Assembly: GCA_036345935.2 (NCBI GenBank)
Contig: JADWOT020001756.1
Location: forward strand, 18,001 to 82,000
DNA from: Taenia hydatigena
Lineage: Eukaryota; Platyhelminthes; Cestoda; Cyclophyllidea; Taeniidae
DNA length: 64,000 nucleotides
Direction: 5' to 3'
A program made the position numbers and the translations under genes. Numbering within the stretch: position 1 is the first letter of the stretch; each line of letters starts with the position of its first letter. Of the stretch, positions 24,550 to 36,984 are shown in pieces. The notes under the pieces were generated by a model. That model was not told where the DNA came from and ran no database searches. It worked only from the letters and a program-made list of their open reading frames with translations.

Positions 24550-25124
24550 TCACCTGCTCGTGGGGCACGGCGCGACAGTAAAACGTGGACGTGTGAGGTT
24601 CGTCTGGCGGTTGGACGTCTGAGACGTCTGTGTCAGGAGGAGTTCTTGACGGTTCCTAGTCGCTGCCTCCACCAACTGACTGAGATCGTTGGTCCTCATG
24701 GCGTGAAGCTTCGCCGCGATGGTTGGTGGTCGGACTCCAGCTCTAAATTGAACGGCCACCCAGTTTTTTACCCTGTTTGGTGGGCAGCCTCTGAAGGCCC
24801 GTTTGGCTAGGAGTTGCAGAGCCTCAGCATAGTCCTTGTCGTTTTCGCCTGGCTTTTGATTGTGGCGAAAAAATCTTTAGCCAGCGACTGCTCTTGCCGG
24901 TCAATGACAAGTTGATCCAGCGTCTTGCAGCAATGGTCAATGTCGGAGTCAGGAGAGACCCCTGCATCTATCGCCGCCGGGAAAAGCTCTTGCGGAATAG
25001 CACGGAGGATGAGCGGGATCCTCTGCCGTTGAGGATATAAGTGGATATTGGACCTCACGGTTTCCATCCAGTCTCTGTATTTCATTCCTTCCTTAAAGTG
25101 AGAGAAGTCCGCCAACGCTTCCAC
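24550..25124 (-). mobile_element. Retrotransposon Gag fragment with frameshift
   Basis: The upstream part (25,124-24,807) encodes a capsid-like region with KYRDWMETVRSNIHLYPQRQ and a helical, acidic continuation. The downstream part (about 24,880-24,550) continues in another frame with LAKRAFRGCPPNRVKNWVAVQF and a Gln/Arg-rich tail. A one-base loss in the T-run (minus strand, near 24,867-24,872) explains the switch. The usual zinc knuckle is not visible. The capsid-like region begins almost directly at the proximal terminal repeat with no leader or primer-binding site, so its 5' end is truncated or rearranged. Gag packages element RNA in intact relatives; this copy cannot. Confidence 0.65.
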
Positions 25125-25129
25125 CTGTG

Positions 25130-25350
25130 TAGAAACCCCTTCCCTTTTCTTCTCTTCCTTTCCTTCACTCTTACTATTCGAAGGCTTCTGGACATTTTTG
25201 TTATAGGCTGAAGGAAAATGTACGATAACTATGTCGGAAAGCCTAAGAAGAGCGTGAGTCGACTTCTGGAGAGCAACCGCAGTACTCCACTATCAGGCTA
25301 AAATTGTCCTCCCGCCCCTGACCTTTAAAGCACACTTAAAGAACCCTGTT
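25130..25350 (-). repeat. Terminal-type repeat, proximal copy
   Basis: Partner of 23,395-23,620, adjoining the gag fragment. Roughly 75% identical by eye, implying an old insertion if these are LTRs. Confidence 0.5.
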
Positions 25351-28300
25351 TTCCCATTCGCTTAAAATAAGAAGTGCGTATTTTCAATAATATAAAGCAT
25401 AACCAGACGCAAAACAAATTAATAATAAGTTTCTGTTTGATAAATTAGAATAAGTAATAATAATAATGTGGACCCTATTTTTGTCAAATCGGATGCAGCA
25501 TGCATTGCCTAAGTTCTTTGCTAAAACTTGTAAAAACGTGTTAAATGCCTGGTGTCAACCTTCTTTCAGAAAGCCCTCGAACAAATAACAAACGGTTTTT
25601 ACGACCCTGATCGGAATCATGCTTGATGTTACCTAGCTTTTATGTGTGACGTGTGCTATTTAGCACCGACCCAAGGCTAGCAAGAAGGTTATTTACAGTG
25701 TAAACAAACGAGCTGATGAAGGCTATTTGCCTTTTCTACTTTTGGAGTAGGAGTTGACCCGTTGAATCAACGAAACCAAAGATAACGCGACTATCTTGGC
25801 AATGCAGTTGTAGGCGCAGTGCTTCTGTAAGTGCTCCACCAGGTGTTGTCATTGCTTTTCTTAGGTAAGGATTTACTAAATCTTAGGTGCCATTTGCTAA
25901 ATTTCTTATGCATACCATCTCATCACCACGAGAGGCTTGTCTAGGATGCACAAACAAATGATATAAAATATTGCAAGAGGAAGCGTTAGATCCAGCTCTG
26001 CGATACGCGAGTTTCCGGCTACAAATTTTGTGACTGGACGCTACTTTGCTGGTCTGATTTAAGCATTTTGGTATTTTAGTGCTGTTGCTGTTGAGCGTTT
26101 TTATTTGCAAATGAAATGCAAGCACAGGCGCTGGAGCGCATTCCAAAGGGACTGACAGAACCAGTGTCCAGTACTTTGTTTAGGGCATTTTTGCATTGAC
26201 TACGCATTTCTTATTGAACACAAATTTTTGCATTTGAAGGACTTTTGATTTCAATTTTGAAACATTGCCTTATTGGTGTCTTTTGTAATAACTCAATCTC
26301 TCCGCTAGAAAGTGTTGTACTTGGTCGTCGGAAACTAATAGGATCTACGCTGGTGGTAGTAGTAGCGGTAGCACCTCAAAACTGTGCCACTACGTGGGTT
26401 TCCCCGAGAGTGATGCTATTCTCCCATTAGATCGCAACCATTTACTGATCTGCTCAAGTCACTGACAAGAGGTTGGTGTTTTGGGACCATGAGTAACGCA
26501 TGGATTAAAAGCGAGCACAACTGCGGTGGTGGTGGTTAAATGGACGTGAACTGTCACTAACTCTAATTGATGCAGCTGCAACATTTTTTTTGCAAAGAAG
26601 GACCCTATGGCTTGTAGGCCTTTTCTTTCGCAGCAGTTCGGTGATCCTTTTTTCAAGAAGGTGTGCAATTCGTATGCGTCAGAAAGCGGTGGCCAAAGCA
26701 GCGCCCTCAATGGGGTCGGGTGGGCAAGTGGGTGGGTGGGTGGGTTGCCTATATCCAGGTCGTCTGCACTCTTCCCTTCCAACGCCTCGTTGCTGATTCA
26801 AACTCACGAGTCTGTGCATAGGTCGATGAATCGATAAGACCGCATGCTATGCAGTCAGTGCATTTCTCTTTTTATTTGGGTGGTCTATCGATCCACATAT
26901 CGATCGATTGGACTTCAGGGCAAGTTGAGCTGCAAAAACCCGCATGTTTAAATGAGTGGATGACAAAGCTCGAACCCATGCAAATGTGTCCATGCTTATG
27001 GCTTGGACGCAATTAACTGTTTCGATCCGAAGTAAATTCTTAAACTCTATTCTTTTCCTCTCCTCCTCCTTCTGGCATTTCCTACCCATTATGCCCCCTG
27101 TCCCTCGTTTCTTCCTCAATCCTAAACTTTCGGGACAGCTATGGAGTTGCAAACGATGAGGACCCACAAACGGTTTTGTTTTTGATGAGCAGGTAACGAG
27201 AGCTGTCTTGCATAATTTTGGCTGAATTTCCGCCTCTAGATTAAGCAGTAAACGTATCGGTTGTTGTAGCGCAAATTCCTACTACTTTATTCTCTTGTCC
27301 CAGCATTGCAGTAATACGTGGTCTGAAGATGGTCCACATAGAAAAACTGGTAGATTGTGCAATTTCGCCTATTCATACACTGACCAGACCTTCAGAATTT
27401 GACATTCAACGATTCGTTAATGAGGATTCTGTAAGATGGGCGCACAGACGTCACCAACATGTGAAAATTAACTTTTCTTGTGAGACTTCGTCAGCATCTG
27501 AAGAGCCATCAACGTCAGGCAGAATTCTTTCGTGCGACTTCGTATCTCTGCGTTGGCAGTCGAGTGTCTTCCTGCGCTCTCATTGCGACCGAATATGGAA
27601 AGAGCAACAGATTTGAGTTTAGGAGCACAACACAATGAGCTCATATTCAGTCACTTCCTTAAGGAGCGCAATTAAATTGCTGTGAAAAGAGTCAGAATGG
27701 GGTTTCCGTCTGCGCTTACCTATGGCAGTTCTCGTAGTAAATATTTCCACTGTAAGTCTATTTGGATTACAAAGAGCCTATAATGGCAATGGATAGTGAG
27801 AGACCACGCCTACATCATTGTGTTCTACTTTATCTCGTTTGGTCTCCTTCAAAATCCCTCTTCATGTTTTTGTGCAAAACAATAACAAACAAGTTTTAGC
27901 CACCAGTGGTACCTCAAATAGCCCGTATGCGTTGCTTTGCTCATATCCAACTTGTTTTATCCTTCATTGATCGCGACTGCTATTCTGTAATTTGCTGTCT
28001 TGGTTTTTCTCAAATCCCATGTAGTAGTAGTAAACTGTAGCAAATGTGGGCAGGTTCTAGCTCCACTCTTGATTGCTTCTCTTTACTTTTTTTGTCTCTC
28101 GAAGTGCCAAGGGGAAAGCAGGGGCTTGGCCAGCGCGTGGCTGATCTCGTACTGGGTTGGCACTCCTTCAGCGTCTTTTGTTTTATCTCAGCATAGGGAT
28201 GATGCACTATAGTTCTCCAGTCGCAAGTCATACAGCCGTCGAATGACAGGTGTACTACCTTTATTTACTACCACTTGCACTGCATTTTCGTCGTTTGCAG

Positions 28301-28497
28301 CTCTCACACAGGCAATATGGATTACTGGCCACAAAGAGAACAAACCGCCTTCAGTTGACATCAAAGTATGCACCAGTCTTACGTGCTACATTGCTTGACT
28401 TGCCTCTCTTTAGCATTTGCTGACTCGAAGTCGACCGCCGTGCGGAGCAACTCATAGGCGTTTCAATACTACTCTCTTCCCACCATGGGATGTCCAC
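25351..28497. other. No supported gene; simple repeats
   Basis: Contains an (AAT)n tract near 25,452-25,467 and a (GGGT)n tract near 26,727-26,745. A 95-codon + frame at 27,329-27,616 with a Ser/Glu-rich patch (SSASEEPSTSGR) follows a possible acceptor (tcccagcattgcag, ending 27,310), but I see no partner exon. No domain recognised in any frame. Confidence 0.4.
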
Positions 28498-28780
28498 TTC
28501 AATCTGAAGGAAGGAAAAAAGGAATTAGGGAAGCCACAGGAAAAAAACGATTAAATGTAATGAAGTGAGCTGGTGGGTGGTAAAGTACTGGCGATGTGTG
28601 GAGTTAAAAGTAAATGGGCAGCTGACCGGCCATCCAACTTAAGACCAAAGGAGATGTTACTAGGCTCAGGATGGAACTGTCGATTTGGTCGTCTACAAGG
28701 AGAAGCTTAAAGGAAAAGATGGAACGAATGAGCCCTTGAATCCGTGTACACTTAAGTCCACACACACATACGCACTTTCT
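28498..28780 (+). repeat. Dispersed repeat R2, copy 2
   Basis: Matches 20,561-20,825 in the same orientation and continues directly into R1 copy b. Confidence 0.6.
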
Positions 28781-29760
28781 TGCCTGTTTTCGCGCAGCAC
28801 CAATTAAGATGACTCGCCAAAAAGAGGGAGATTGAATTGGGCAATAACACACATGCAGACTCGGGTAGACAAACAGACAAACAGGCATGGACACATATAG
28901 TGAAAAGGGCACAGATGGACTAAGGAGGCAAGCGCACATTCTTACCCGAAATTGTAAAGCTTCAGGTAGAGGGGCTCTTTGCAAGGTGAATGTAGGAAGT
29001 GGGCAATTAGAAAGGCAAACAGGAGTTCGGCCAGCCTATGGGTCACGAAGTAGTAAGTAGAGAAGAGGAAGAGGAGGAGATAGGATTAAGCCAAAGTGAT
29101 GCAGAACAAGCTAGAGTAGCCAAAAGAAGCACAAAATTATATGATTTTCGGCAATTTACACTAAGCTATGCAAAACGACGTTTGGTTTTAAGTACAGTGT
29201 GGTCTGGACAGATTTAGTCTAGCTTATTACTAATCTAATCCGATCATGTTTCTTTGCTTGATTTAATAATGCCCTAGTCAAGAGGACGCCGGCGGTTGGT
29301 GAGGTAGGAAGAGGAGAGGGAGCAAGAGGAGAATTTATGTTGGATTTAAGAGAGGTGATGGTGAAAGAAGGGCGAGAGAAGCAGAGGGGCGACACGTCCT
29401 CGTGTCACTAGAGTGGGAAACAAAGGTAAAAAATTGCAATGTAGATGCATTGTAGAGTTGAATGCATGGAGTACACGCGGTGGGTCACAATGCGAGATGC
29501 AACACTTTAAAGCATATTGAGCGCAGCAGGAGACGAAGGAGGCACTTACCAATAATGTGCTGGAGATTGATATGAGAAAGGAGGAGTAGGCAAGAGGCCT
29601 CCTCTTCGCTCACTTTAAAGACTTCATCAAACCGAGTTCTTAAGCGTGCACCTTGATCCGTAATATCTACGAGAGGGAAATAGAAAGCCTCATTTCACCG
29701 AATTTGTTGTGGGGTTGACTTGAATGGTAACGTATAAGGCTCCTCTGAGGATGAGGCATA
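28781..29760. repeat. Segmental repeat R1, copy b
   Basis: Aligns with 31,900-32,985 over about 1 kb in the same order, including gacaaacagacaaacaggcatg, caggtagaggggctct, the cttgattaagtcag/ttagtctagc block, a tcatgtttcttgctt block and the exon described separately at 29,550-29,666. Identity is about 65-70%, lower in what would be intron and higher at the splice sites. Confidence 0.65.
29550..29666 (-). CDS. 117-bp internal exon, copy b
   Basis: A tight exon bounded by ctatttccctctcgtag| (acceptor, AG at 29,667-29,668) and |gtaagt (donor at 29,549-29,544). It is open in the frame that reads ITDQGARLRTRFDEVFKV and then SEEEASCLLLLSHINLQHIIG. The copy at 32,747-32,863 has exactly the same length, splice phase and open frame although the residues differ strongly. 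That combination argues for real, once-selected coding exons. I do not recognise the family; a charged helix followed by a Leu-rich segment is all that can be said. The flanking exons are not securely found; a possible next acceptor (cctttgtttcccactctag, near 29,408) leads to an early stop. Confidence 0.45.
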
Positions 29761-31894
29761 CAAAATAGATCGGATAGCTCTGTCTAATCTCCTCTTTCTT
29801 ATTTTATCCACGTCTGTCACAAACTATTGCAGGTATCCGATCTTGCCTGTTGTGATCTAGTCCAATCTAGCCATATCTGTTCAACCTTAGTTATGCAAAC
29901 TCTGCTACAATGCATCCGTAGATGAACATGAGCATTGAGCAAGCTGCTGTTCATCAATTGGTCCTCTGGTGCTGTTGCTTATTCGGCGAATGCAAATGCA
30001 TGTAAGAGACGAAAAGTAAGCACAGCGCAGTAAGCATCGTGGAAGTTATGAGATGACTAAGGGAACAGACCACTTACCCTAAAGAAGGAAGGGCATTTCT
30101 GATAAACATCCTTAAGCCTATCCTTTGATTAATCGTTTCTTTGCATCACTGAAGATAATAACTTTATGCAAGGTTCTTCGGTAAGTAAAGAGATGCATTT
30201 GCTGCCATAAAAGACAAAGGAATGTCTGAGATAGAGGCAAAGGGATGAGAAGTTGTAGAAGTGGAATAAAGGAGGTTATGGAATGAGGAAAGAAGATTGA
30301 AAATGGGCATCGTAAGATGTCTCTGCACATTGCTGTAGTGCAGTATGCAGAATTTCCCAATCATTTTTTCTTATCTATTCCCGAAGTGACTAACTTATCC
30401 ACTCGACTGGCCATGTGACCAAGTGTAATATGAAGGATTTGACTCAGTGAGTAAAATTTTAAACTTCCTATTCAATGGCATGCTCAAAGAGACCGAGCAC
30501 AGTATTCCTTTTCTATGTGATATGCACTGGATAAGAGATGAATGAAGTGAGAGTAAGGAGAAAATAAAGCAGGTAGAGTAGGGGAGGAGGAATGTGGCTG
30601 ACGGCATAACTTTCCCTTAATTTCTACTGCATTTATCTCTTTTGGCACCCTGATGACTCTGATGAAGCATGGTGGGACTTTGAGAGTAACGAAAAGATGG
30701 ATAGGAAGTCAACGGAAGTGGAGGGCAAAAGAAGGAGAAAATGAAGCGGAAGGGAGGCACTGGTGAATGATTGAATGGTGAGAACGACATTGCAAAGCAG
30801 AATGAATAATAGAAGACGATAGAAGGCGTATTAGAGCATCTCTGACAGTTTTCTTTTGTGTGATTAACCTCTTCCACTCTGGCACGTGCAACTCGATTAG
30901 TAGCACGTGTAACGTGGTGCCTCTTAACGTCGCCTTCTGTAGGCTTCTGACGGCATCTCCTATAAGTGGATCTGTGTAGCGGCAGGGGCAGCGAGGTATG
31001 AATTCAGTAAAAAATTGGCGGCTATTTAGCTTGAAAAGGTGCGATTTAGGCCAACTGTTACCTTGGCGCTGACTGCGGCTGAGTTGTTCAGCTAAATGGT
31101 GCAAAATAATAGTTGGGTGAGAGACGAAGATGGGGCGTTTACAGAAAGGAAGTGGAGGAAGGGATAGAGAATGGTCATCGTCGGATGTCTCTGCACACTG
31201 CTGCTGCAGAACGCAGCTAAGTACTTATGCTATTCGCTTTCGTATTGAGATCATTCGCATTACATTGTGTTCACTCCAAGGCATCAAGCGTCCTATAATT
31301 AAACTGGACTTCACCTGAACGCAGGTGACCTAAAATTTGATTCCTACTCTTAGTTAATTATGAACTGGAATTAACAGAATACGGCGCAGTGTAATACCCA
31401 TGCTACCTGACCTTTTTTGATGCACACTCAGTGCAGCTGCTTAGCACAAAATGCTGTAGTTTGAGTGGACACCCACGTTTTTGGCACCGTAGCAATTTGA
31501 CAGTCGGGGCCTTTAATTATGCTACAATTGCGTTGGGCTTCATCCTCATAACCGGTCTTAACCTCAATTGTCTCTAGTTCCAATCTGAACTGCTTGCATT
31601 TTTAATGATGTTGTCTTCGTTGCCAATTTGAGTTTCGTTTGGTTAACTTGCCGACAATCAGCCTAGGCTCCTTTTATTTTTGATAATAATGCCTTCAAGA
31701 TGCCTTTTGCAAATTGATTTCATGTGCACCATACAAATGCGAGCGCGGAAGCAAAGCGAATTGTAAAACAACAACCTCACTCATGTTGACGGCACTATGA
31801 TTGAATAGTTTAACACAGAAAAGTGTCTGCTCATGACGATGCATGCATGAAGTACTTGATTTGGTCCCTACGATTTGACTCCTTACCCTTTTTT
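29761..31894. repeat. Repeat mosaic between R1 copies
   Basis: Contains internal duplications. The block at 30,240-30,350 (agaagattgaaaatgggcatcgtaagatgtctctgcacattgctg) recurs at 31,130-31,220, and 31,190-31,560 recurs at 33,395-33,720 (tacttatgct-t-c, gcattacattgtgttcac, ggcatcaa-cgtcctataattaaa, ggcacactcagtgcagctgc, gtcggggcctt). A 131-codon minus frame at 30,709-31,104 contains a plausible globular segment (IGDAVRSLQKATLRGTTLHV), but I cannot assign it to a family or connect it to other exons. Confidence 0.5.
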
Positions 31895-32985
31895 CTACTT
31901 AAGTGCCACGAGAACGCCTCTCACCTCTGGATCCGTCACACAACTCTCCTTCTCCTATCTCATCGTCTGCCAGCGCTCTCTTCGTAGTCGATTTGATTAA
32001 CTAGAGGGACAAGTTAGTTGGCGAGGATGAGGAGAGCGCGCCTTCACACCCACACGCACAAGCACACACAAACTTGGGCAAACAAACAGACAGGCGTGTA
32101 TACATTGCGAAAACAAAGCAGGCTGTCTGGAGCAAAAGCGAAAAATTTCACTCGTTATTGTAAAAGTCAGGTAGAGTAATTCTCTACAGAGAAAAAAAAG
32201 GGTCGAGAAGTGAGATAGGCAGATAGGGATTCGACTTTTTTGCAGCTTTGCTCTCGAAAGCGCAAGTGATGGAGAAGTAGAAGCAGGAGACGGAATTGAG
32301 GCAAAGTGGAGTAGGACAAACTGAAGTGACAGAATGAAAAATGAAAACAGAAAGTTGGTGGTAATCCAAGCAAAGCTATGCTAAAACAAGAATTAATTTC
32401 TGGTAGGGCTTGATTAAGTCAGACCCAGTCTAAACTGTGCTAATTTGAGCTAGATTATGTTTCTGTGCATTATTTAATCATGTCACAATCGGGATTGAGA
32501 CTAGTGAAGAGATGAAAGGGAGTCTACAAAGAGGGTGCTGGCAGATAATGAGGTAGAAGGAAAAGGTGAGGGAAGAGTAGAGGAGGCAGAGGTGCGTGAC
32601 GTTTTCGTGGTACCAAAGTTGAAAAATATAGGCAAGAAGCTAAAATGGCAAACATACTGACTTTCTTTTCGGATGGGTTTGACATAATGCAAGACGCAAT
32701 GCGTTTAAGCTTGTAGAGCGTAGCGGACGCCAAAGGAGACACTCACCGAAGATGCGTTGGAGTGTGACATGAGAAATGGGACGTAGATAAGAGAGCTTCT
32801 CTCCATCTATTTCGAAGAAGCCATCGAACCCACTCCCGGTCTGCGTACTTCGATCTCTAATGTCTGTAAGAAAGAATGAGACGGCCACTTGGCATGGATT
32901 TACGTCAAGTTGATTGAGCGGGCCAAATTTGAGTGCTGGGAATGACTTAAATGGTAACGTAAAGGGCGACTTACTCAAGCTTGTC
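31895..32985. repeat. Segmental repeat R1, copy c
   Basis: Third copy, matching copy a in its first 330 bp and copy b over its full length. Spacing to copy b is about 3.2 kb. Confidence 0.65.
32747..32863 (-). CDS. 117-bp internal exon, copy c
   Basis: Bounded by gtctcattctttcttacag| (acceptor AG at 32,864-32,865) and |gtgagt (donor at 32,746-32,741). It reads IRDRSTQTGSGFDGFFEI and then DGEKLSYLRPISHVTLQRIFG. Same length and phase as copy b; recurring positions include the I-x-D start, the F-D-x-x-F core and the L-Q-x-I-x-G end. The frame also stays open upstream of the acceptor to an ATG at 32,985-32,987, so an unspliced start cannot be excluded. In this copy the candidate next acceptor has lost its AG (ttttcaactttg). 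Confidence 0.45.
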
Positions 32986-35389
32986 ATAATCTAGCCTCGG
33001 TTGCCAATCTTCTCTATCCCGGCACAGTCCAAATTAGTCAGATCTGGTCAAGTCTGGACTTGCGTACCGTTCTACAGTGCTTTGGCAGTAGGGCAAGAAT
33101 AATAGGCAAATTAATTTACACCAACAGGCCTCCTGAAGTATATTTTAGAGCATATTTGCGATACGAAAGAATGTTGATGTAAGAAATCGGCAACTTATTC
33201 CCAAAGAATGGTATTGATTAAAACAAAAGGACTTATCTGGTGCGTGCCCTAATTCTGTGCCTGTACGAATGCTATTTTTCATTTCGAATGGCAATATTGG
33301 TCTATGGGCTTCTTCGGTATGAGTGAAGCAACAGGAATACTTAGCGATGGAAGGAAGAGTCAAGTACACAATTCAATAGTTTCGATAAAATATTAAGAAG
33401 CTAGATCGCAGATATGTACTTATGCTGTCCCAGTTTTCGTATTAAAATCATTCGCACTACATTGTGTTCATTCCTAGGCATCAAACGTCCTACAATTGAA
33501 ATGCATTTCACTGGAACGCAAGTAGCCTAACAGGCATAGTCTAATCTTAACCAAATTTAGATTTAATGAACTAAATTTGGCGCATCCTTATTTTCTTTAA
33601 TGCACACTCTCAGTCCAGCTGCATGAAACAAAACGTTATGGTTTCAAAGGAGATCTGTGTAGCAATTGCAAAAGAGAGCCTACTATTAGGTGGGTAAGTA
33701 AGTCGGGGCCTTGTGATGATCACTTTAAGACTGCGGTAAAAAATTCTTAGAGCACGGTACGCTTTGTCTAATTTGGCATTATTTTACTTGTGTAATGCCT
33801 TATGCATACATTGATCTAAGCTGCCATTTAAAAGCTGATCCCATTCTGAACTTTCTGACGGCGGTGAGCAACTATTTGGTAGTTAAATCCTTTTCTCGCC
33901 TTGCCTTGAAGGCTTTTAACTATAACTTCATAGCTATTAAACATCCCAGAAAGACCAACATTTATATAGATGTAGGTACTATAACAATTTACTGCGCATT
34001 AATGATTAAAATCTCGGTAATAAGCAGTAAAGTCTAATCATCCAGTAAACAGCTATTTTACTTAATGCATGACAAGTGTGGCAAGAAATCATAAAAACCA
34101 ATTTCTTCTTACCTGCAATATGTGCAAAGCAATGCCAAAGGCGGGACCCAGATCTTGCATTCCTCGTTAAAGGATGCAGTACATTCTAATGAAATTCATG
34201 TCCTTTAACTCCATTTTACCGAGTAATTCTCAGCATGCAGGATAATTCTCTGAAAAAAACGTAGCTCACCTCTGCCGAAATCATGTCATTTTAGCGTTAC
34301 GACGACCCCATTTACCAACGAGGTGGAAAGCAGTTACCGCTGATGACCTCCAAAATGATGAGCGATTTAATTAACTTAAAGACTTGGTTCACCTAGCGAA
34401 ATATGCAATCGGCAACTGGCATGCGTCAAAAAAATTACAAAGAGCATGGATATTTATTTTTGGCCTTAAATGATACGTGATGCATTTCAATTGACATACA
34501 GGACAAAATGATCAGGTTCTATAAACTTCATTGGATTTAAATCTGTCACTCAGCATACGCGTGTGCCTATATTCAGTAAAATATTTCTTTCCATTCTGTT
34601 CTATTTCTGTTGTTAGACGACTTTTAAGAACAGCATCTTTTGCTCATTCTTTTCGAATATCAAATCTACTTTGCATTAATCTGTACCTACGAAATGATAC
34701 AATGAGCAAAAGTAATCCTATATACACCAAAATTGCACATTTCTTGTGCATTCAAAAGCGGTTTTTTGCAAAGTGTAGGCGCACAACAGGTCGAAACACA
34801 TTGGGAAGCGATACAGCATTTGCACCAACAGCAGCTCAACAAACAAGGAGATCATAATATGTGTGCTAGTCACTACGCCATGCAGTGTCCCTTTCGTTTG
34901 GCAACTCTTTCCTTATAAAAAGCAAGGCATGCACTTTGAATCAAATAGTGCTTTTATCTATTTTTGACTATGCTTGCTTGTTTGAAAGCATGCTGCAATT
35001 CAATATTATTATGACACGGTCTATGAGCGTCATTAATTCATTTATAGGCTGTTGTCGCAAAACAATTTTGCTATCCATACAACTTATCCAGTGAGAGAGA
35101 GAGGCGATTCAGGAAAACCGACATCATTATTAAGGCCAGGCTCCTTCCATAACTTTACTACGCTCTCTGAGTAAATGAGCTCTTGTTAAAAAATTAGTTT
35201 AAGAGGAATATTGTAAAAGCGTGCAGCAGGTGTTTGCGCGGTAGCAACACCACAATTTGTTAGGTTGGGTCAGCTTCGGCTCATCAGCTACGAGAAGTCG
35301 ACAAGGGGCTAAAGTAGGAGCCCTGGTGTGTGGTTTGACTGAATCGCAAGCGGCTCTACTGCTTGCGAAGTCCTGCAGGTGGGTGGTGG
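32986..35389. other. No supported gene; second copy of 31.2-31.6 kb block
   Basis: 33,395-33,720 is a diverged direct copy of 31,190-31,560. The rest is AT-rich with frames up to 108 codons (34,531-34,857 +) and no recognisable domain. Confidence 0.4.
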
Positions 35390-36160
35390 GTCGGTGCGCA
35401 GTGGTTTTATTGTCTGATAGGTGGATTTTCCTTCTTTGCCACCTTCCCTCCCCGCATTGCTCACGACTAGTTGTTGAAAGAAGTAGAAGTTGGTTTGGCA
35501 ATGGTAAGGAGAAGGGTGTTCTTCTTACTAACAAGTCACTTCTAGGAACCTGCTCACGACTCTTCAATTAACGCGTTCTTCGCAACGTCTTCTTATGAAA
35601 CAACACCGCTGTCTTATTGATTATGCAGAGGGGTGCTGTTATTAACAAAACGAATGCGGACGGATGTCTCTCTTCTGCTTTTTCTCCTCGGCCTCTTTTT
35701 TCAATCCCCCTCATCTGTGTGCAACCCCCTACCCCAGCCAATGTCCGATCAAATAATTACCTCGACGTGCAACTCCTACTGAGCGTCGATTCAGTAGCAA
35801 TAATATTCCGCCTTCAAAACATTCAAGCAGTAGAAACTGCCAGCAGGTAGACACCGCATGGGATAAGAGAGTTGCGACGGCAATCCTCCTCCTTCTCCTC
35901 CATCTGAACCCTTGTCGGTGACACACTAAGAAGGCATGCAAACTACTTCGTGACACAGTAGTTACCGCTGCCAGGAATACCTTGTTTAGAATGCACGCCG
36001 TTTGTAAATTGGAGCCTTACCTTCTTCTGGTGGGGGTTGTGCTGATGGTAGTTTGAGTAGGCATGCATGCATGCATACATTTTCATCCCACTCATCTTGA
36101 ATATAGAAGGGGACGAAACAACTCAGAATAGAAAGCAGTGCCTCTTTGACGATTTGGGAA
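35390..36160 (+). repeat. Direct repeat R3, copy 2
   Basis: Partner of 21,560-22,200 in the same orientation, about 13.9 kb downstream. This copy holds an extra ~100 bp near 35,475-35,580 that copy 1 lacks. Confidence 0.8.
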
Positions 36161-36418
36161 GGGGTGGGGGCTCACGTGGTGACGCAGTGTGTTGAGAAGG
36201 TAGCACCACCACATTTGCTGTGATGGAGAAGGAAGAGAATATCACAAATCGCACAACACGCTACGCCTAAAACGATGTTTTCTAAGGCAATTTCACGAAT
36301 TTCCCTCCGTGCAATATTTCTCAGTTAGCGAGCTCTGCACGGTCAGTGGCAACTTATCCCGCTGAAACTCTTGGGCTTAATAAAGATGAGCACCCTATCT
36401 CCGTCTTTCTCTCTACAG

Positions 36419-36619
36419 GCCTTCACTTCCACTTCCAAAGATGAGGCCACCGAGGAAACGATGCGGATACCAATTCCCGCTGACTGGAAGCATACCTACT
36501 CATCTCCATCCTCCTCCTCTTCCTTTTCTTTCTCTTCATTTTTCTCTTCTTCTAGTGTAGTTTACAGTCACTACACTAAATCACTAAATCACTGTTCGGA
36601 TTGCAAAACTAATAGCTAA
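36419..36619 (+). CDS. Possible terminal exon, Ser-rich C-terminus
   Basis: A good acceptor (ctccgtctttctctctacag, AG ending 36,418) opens a 66-codon frame. It begins AFTSTSKDEATEETMRIPIP and continues ADWKHTYSSP, a run of Ser/Phe encoded by a tct/tcc tract, and a stop at 36,617-36,619. The first 30 residues look like ordinary coding sequence; the Ser-rich tail could arise from the pyrimidine tract. No upstream exon was found. The frame is also open from ATG at 36,386. It sits immediately outside the left arm of the large palindrome. Confidence 0.3.
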   Translation, partial: AFTSTSKDEATEETMRIPIPADWKHTYSSPSSSSSFSFSSFFSSSSVVYSHYTKSLNHCSDCKTNS

Positions 36620-36984
36620 GGACTCTTGCGATCTCATTTTAACGCGTTTTAAATCCAGAATTTGCTGCTAGTTTTGTCACTTACGTTTGCCAAGAAATTT
36701 ATTTTGATTACATTGTTACTTATTACAATATATTACTAAAACAAAAGCTAGGAATTTTAAGTGATTTTTTGCTTGCATAAATGCACATAAATTAGATGTT
36801 GATTTGTTTTATCGAACAGCATTAAAATGATCAACTAGATTTGTGCGCGAAGTACGTGAGCAGTGTTTCTTTTGGTGGTCATTATTTCCGGTTAATGGGA
36901 CTAAATTGGCTTGAACAAGTTGAAAGGTGGTAAGTATTTGGCATTTTTTTACTGTTTTTGGTTTGTTATGTGTTATTAGGTCTT

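Noticed and set aside
24251..24622. 123-codon + strand open frame
   Set aside because: Antisense shadow of the retrotransposon protease and gag tail.
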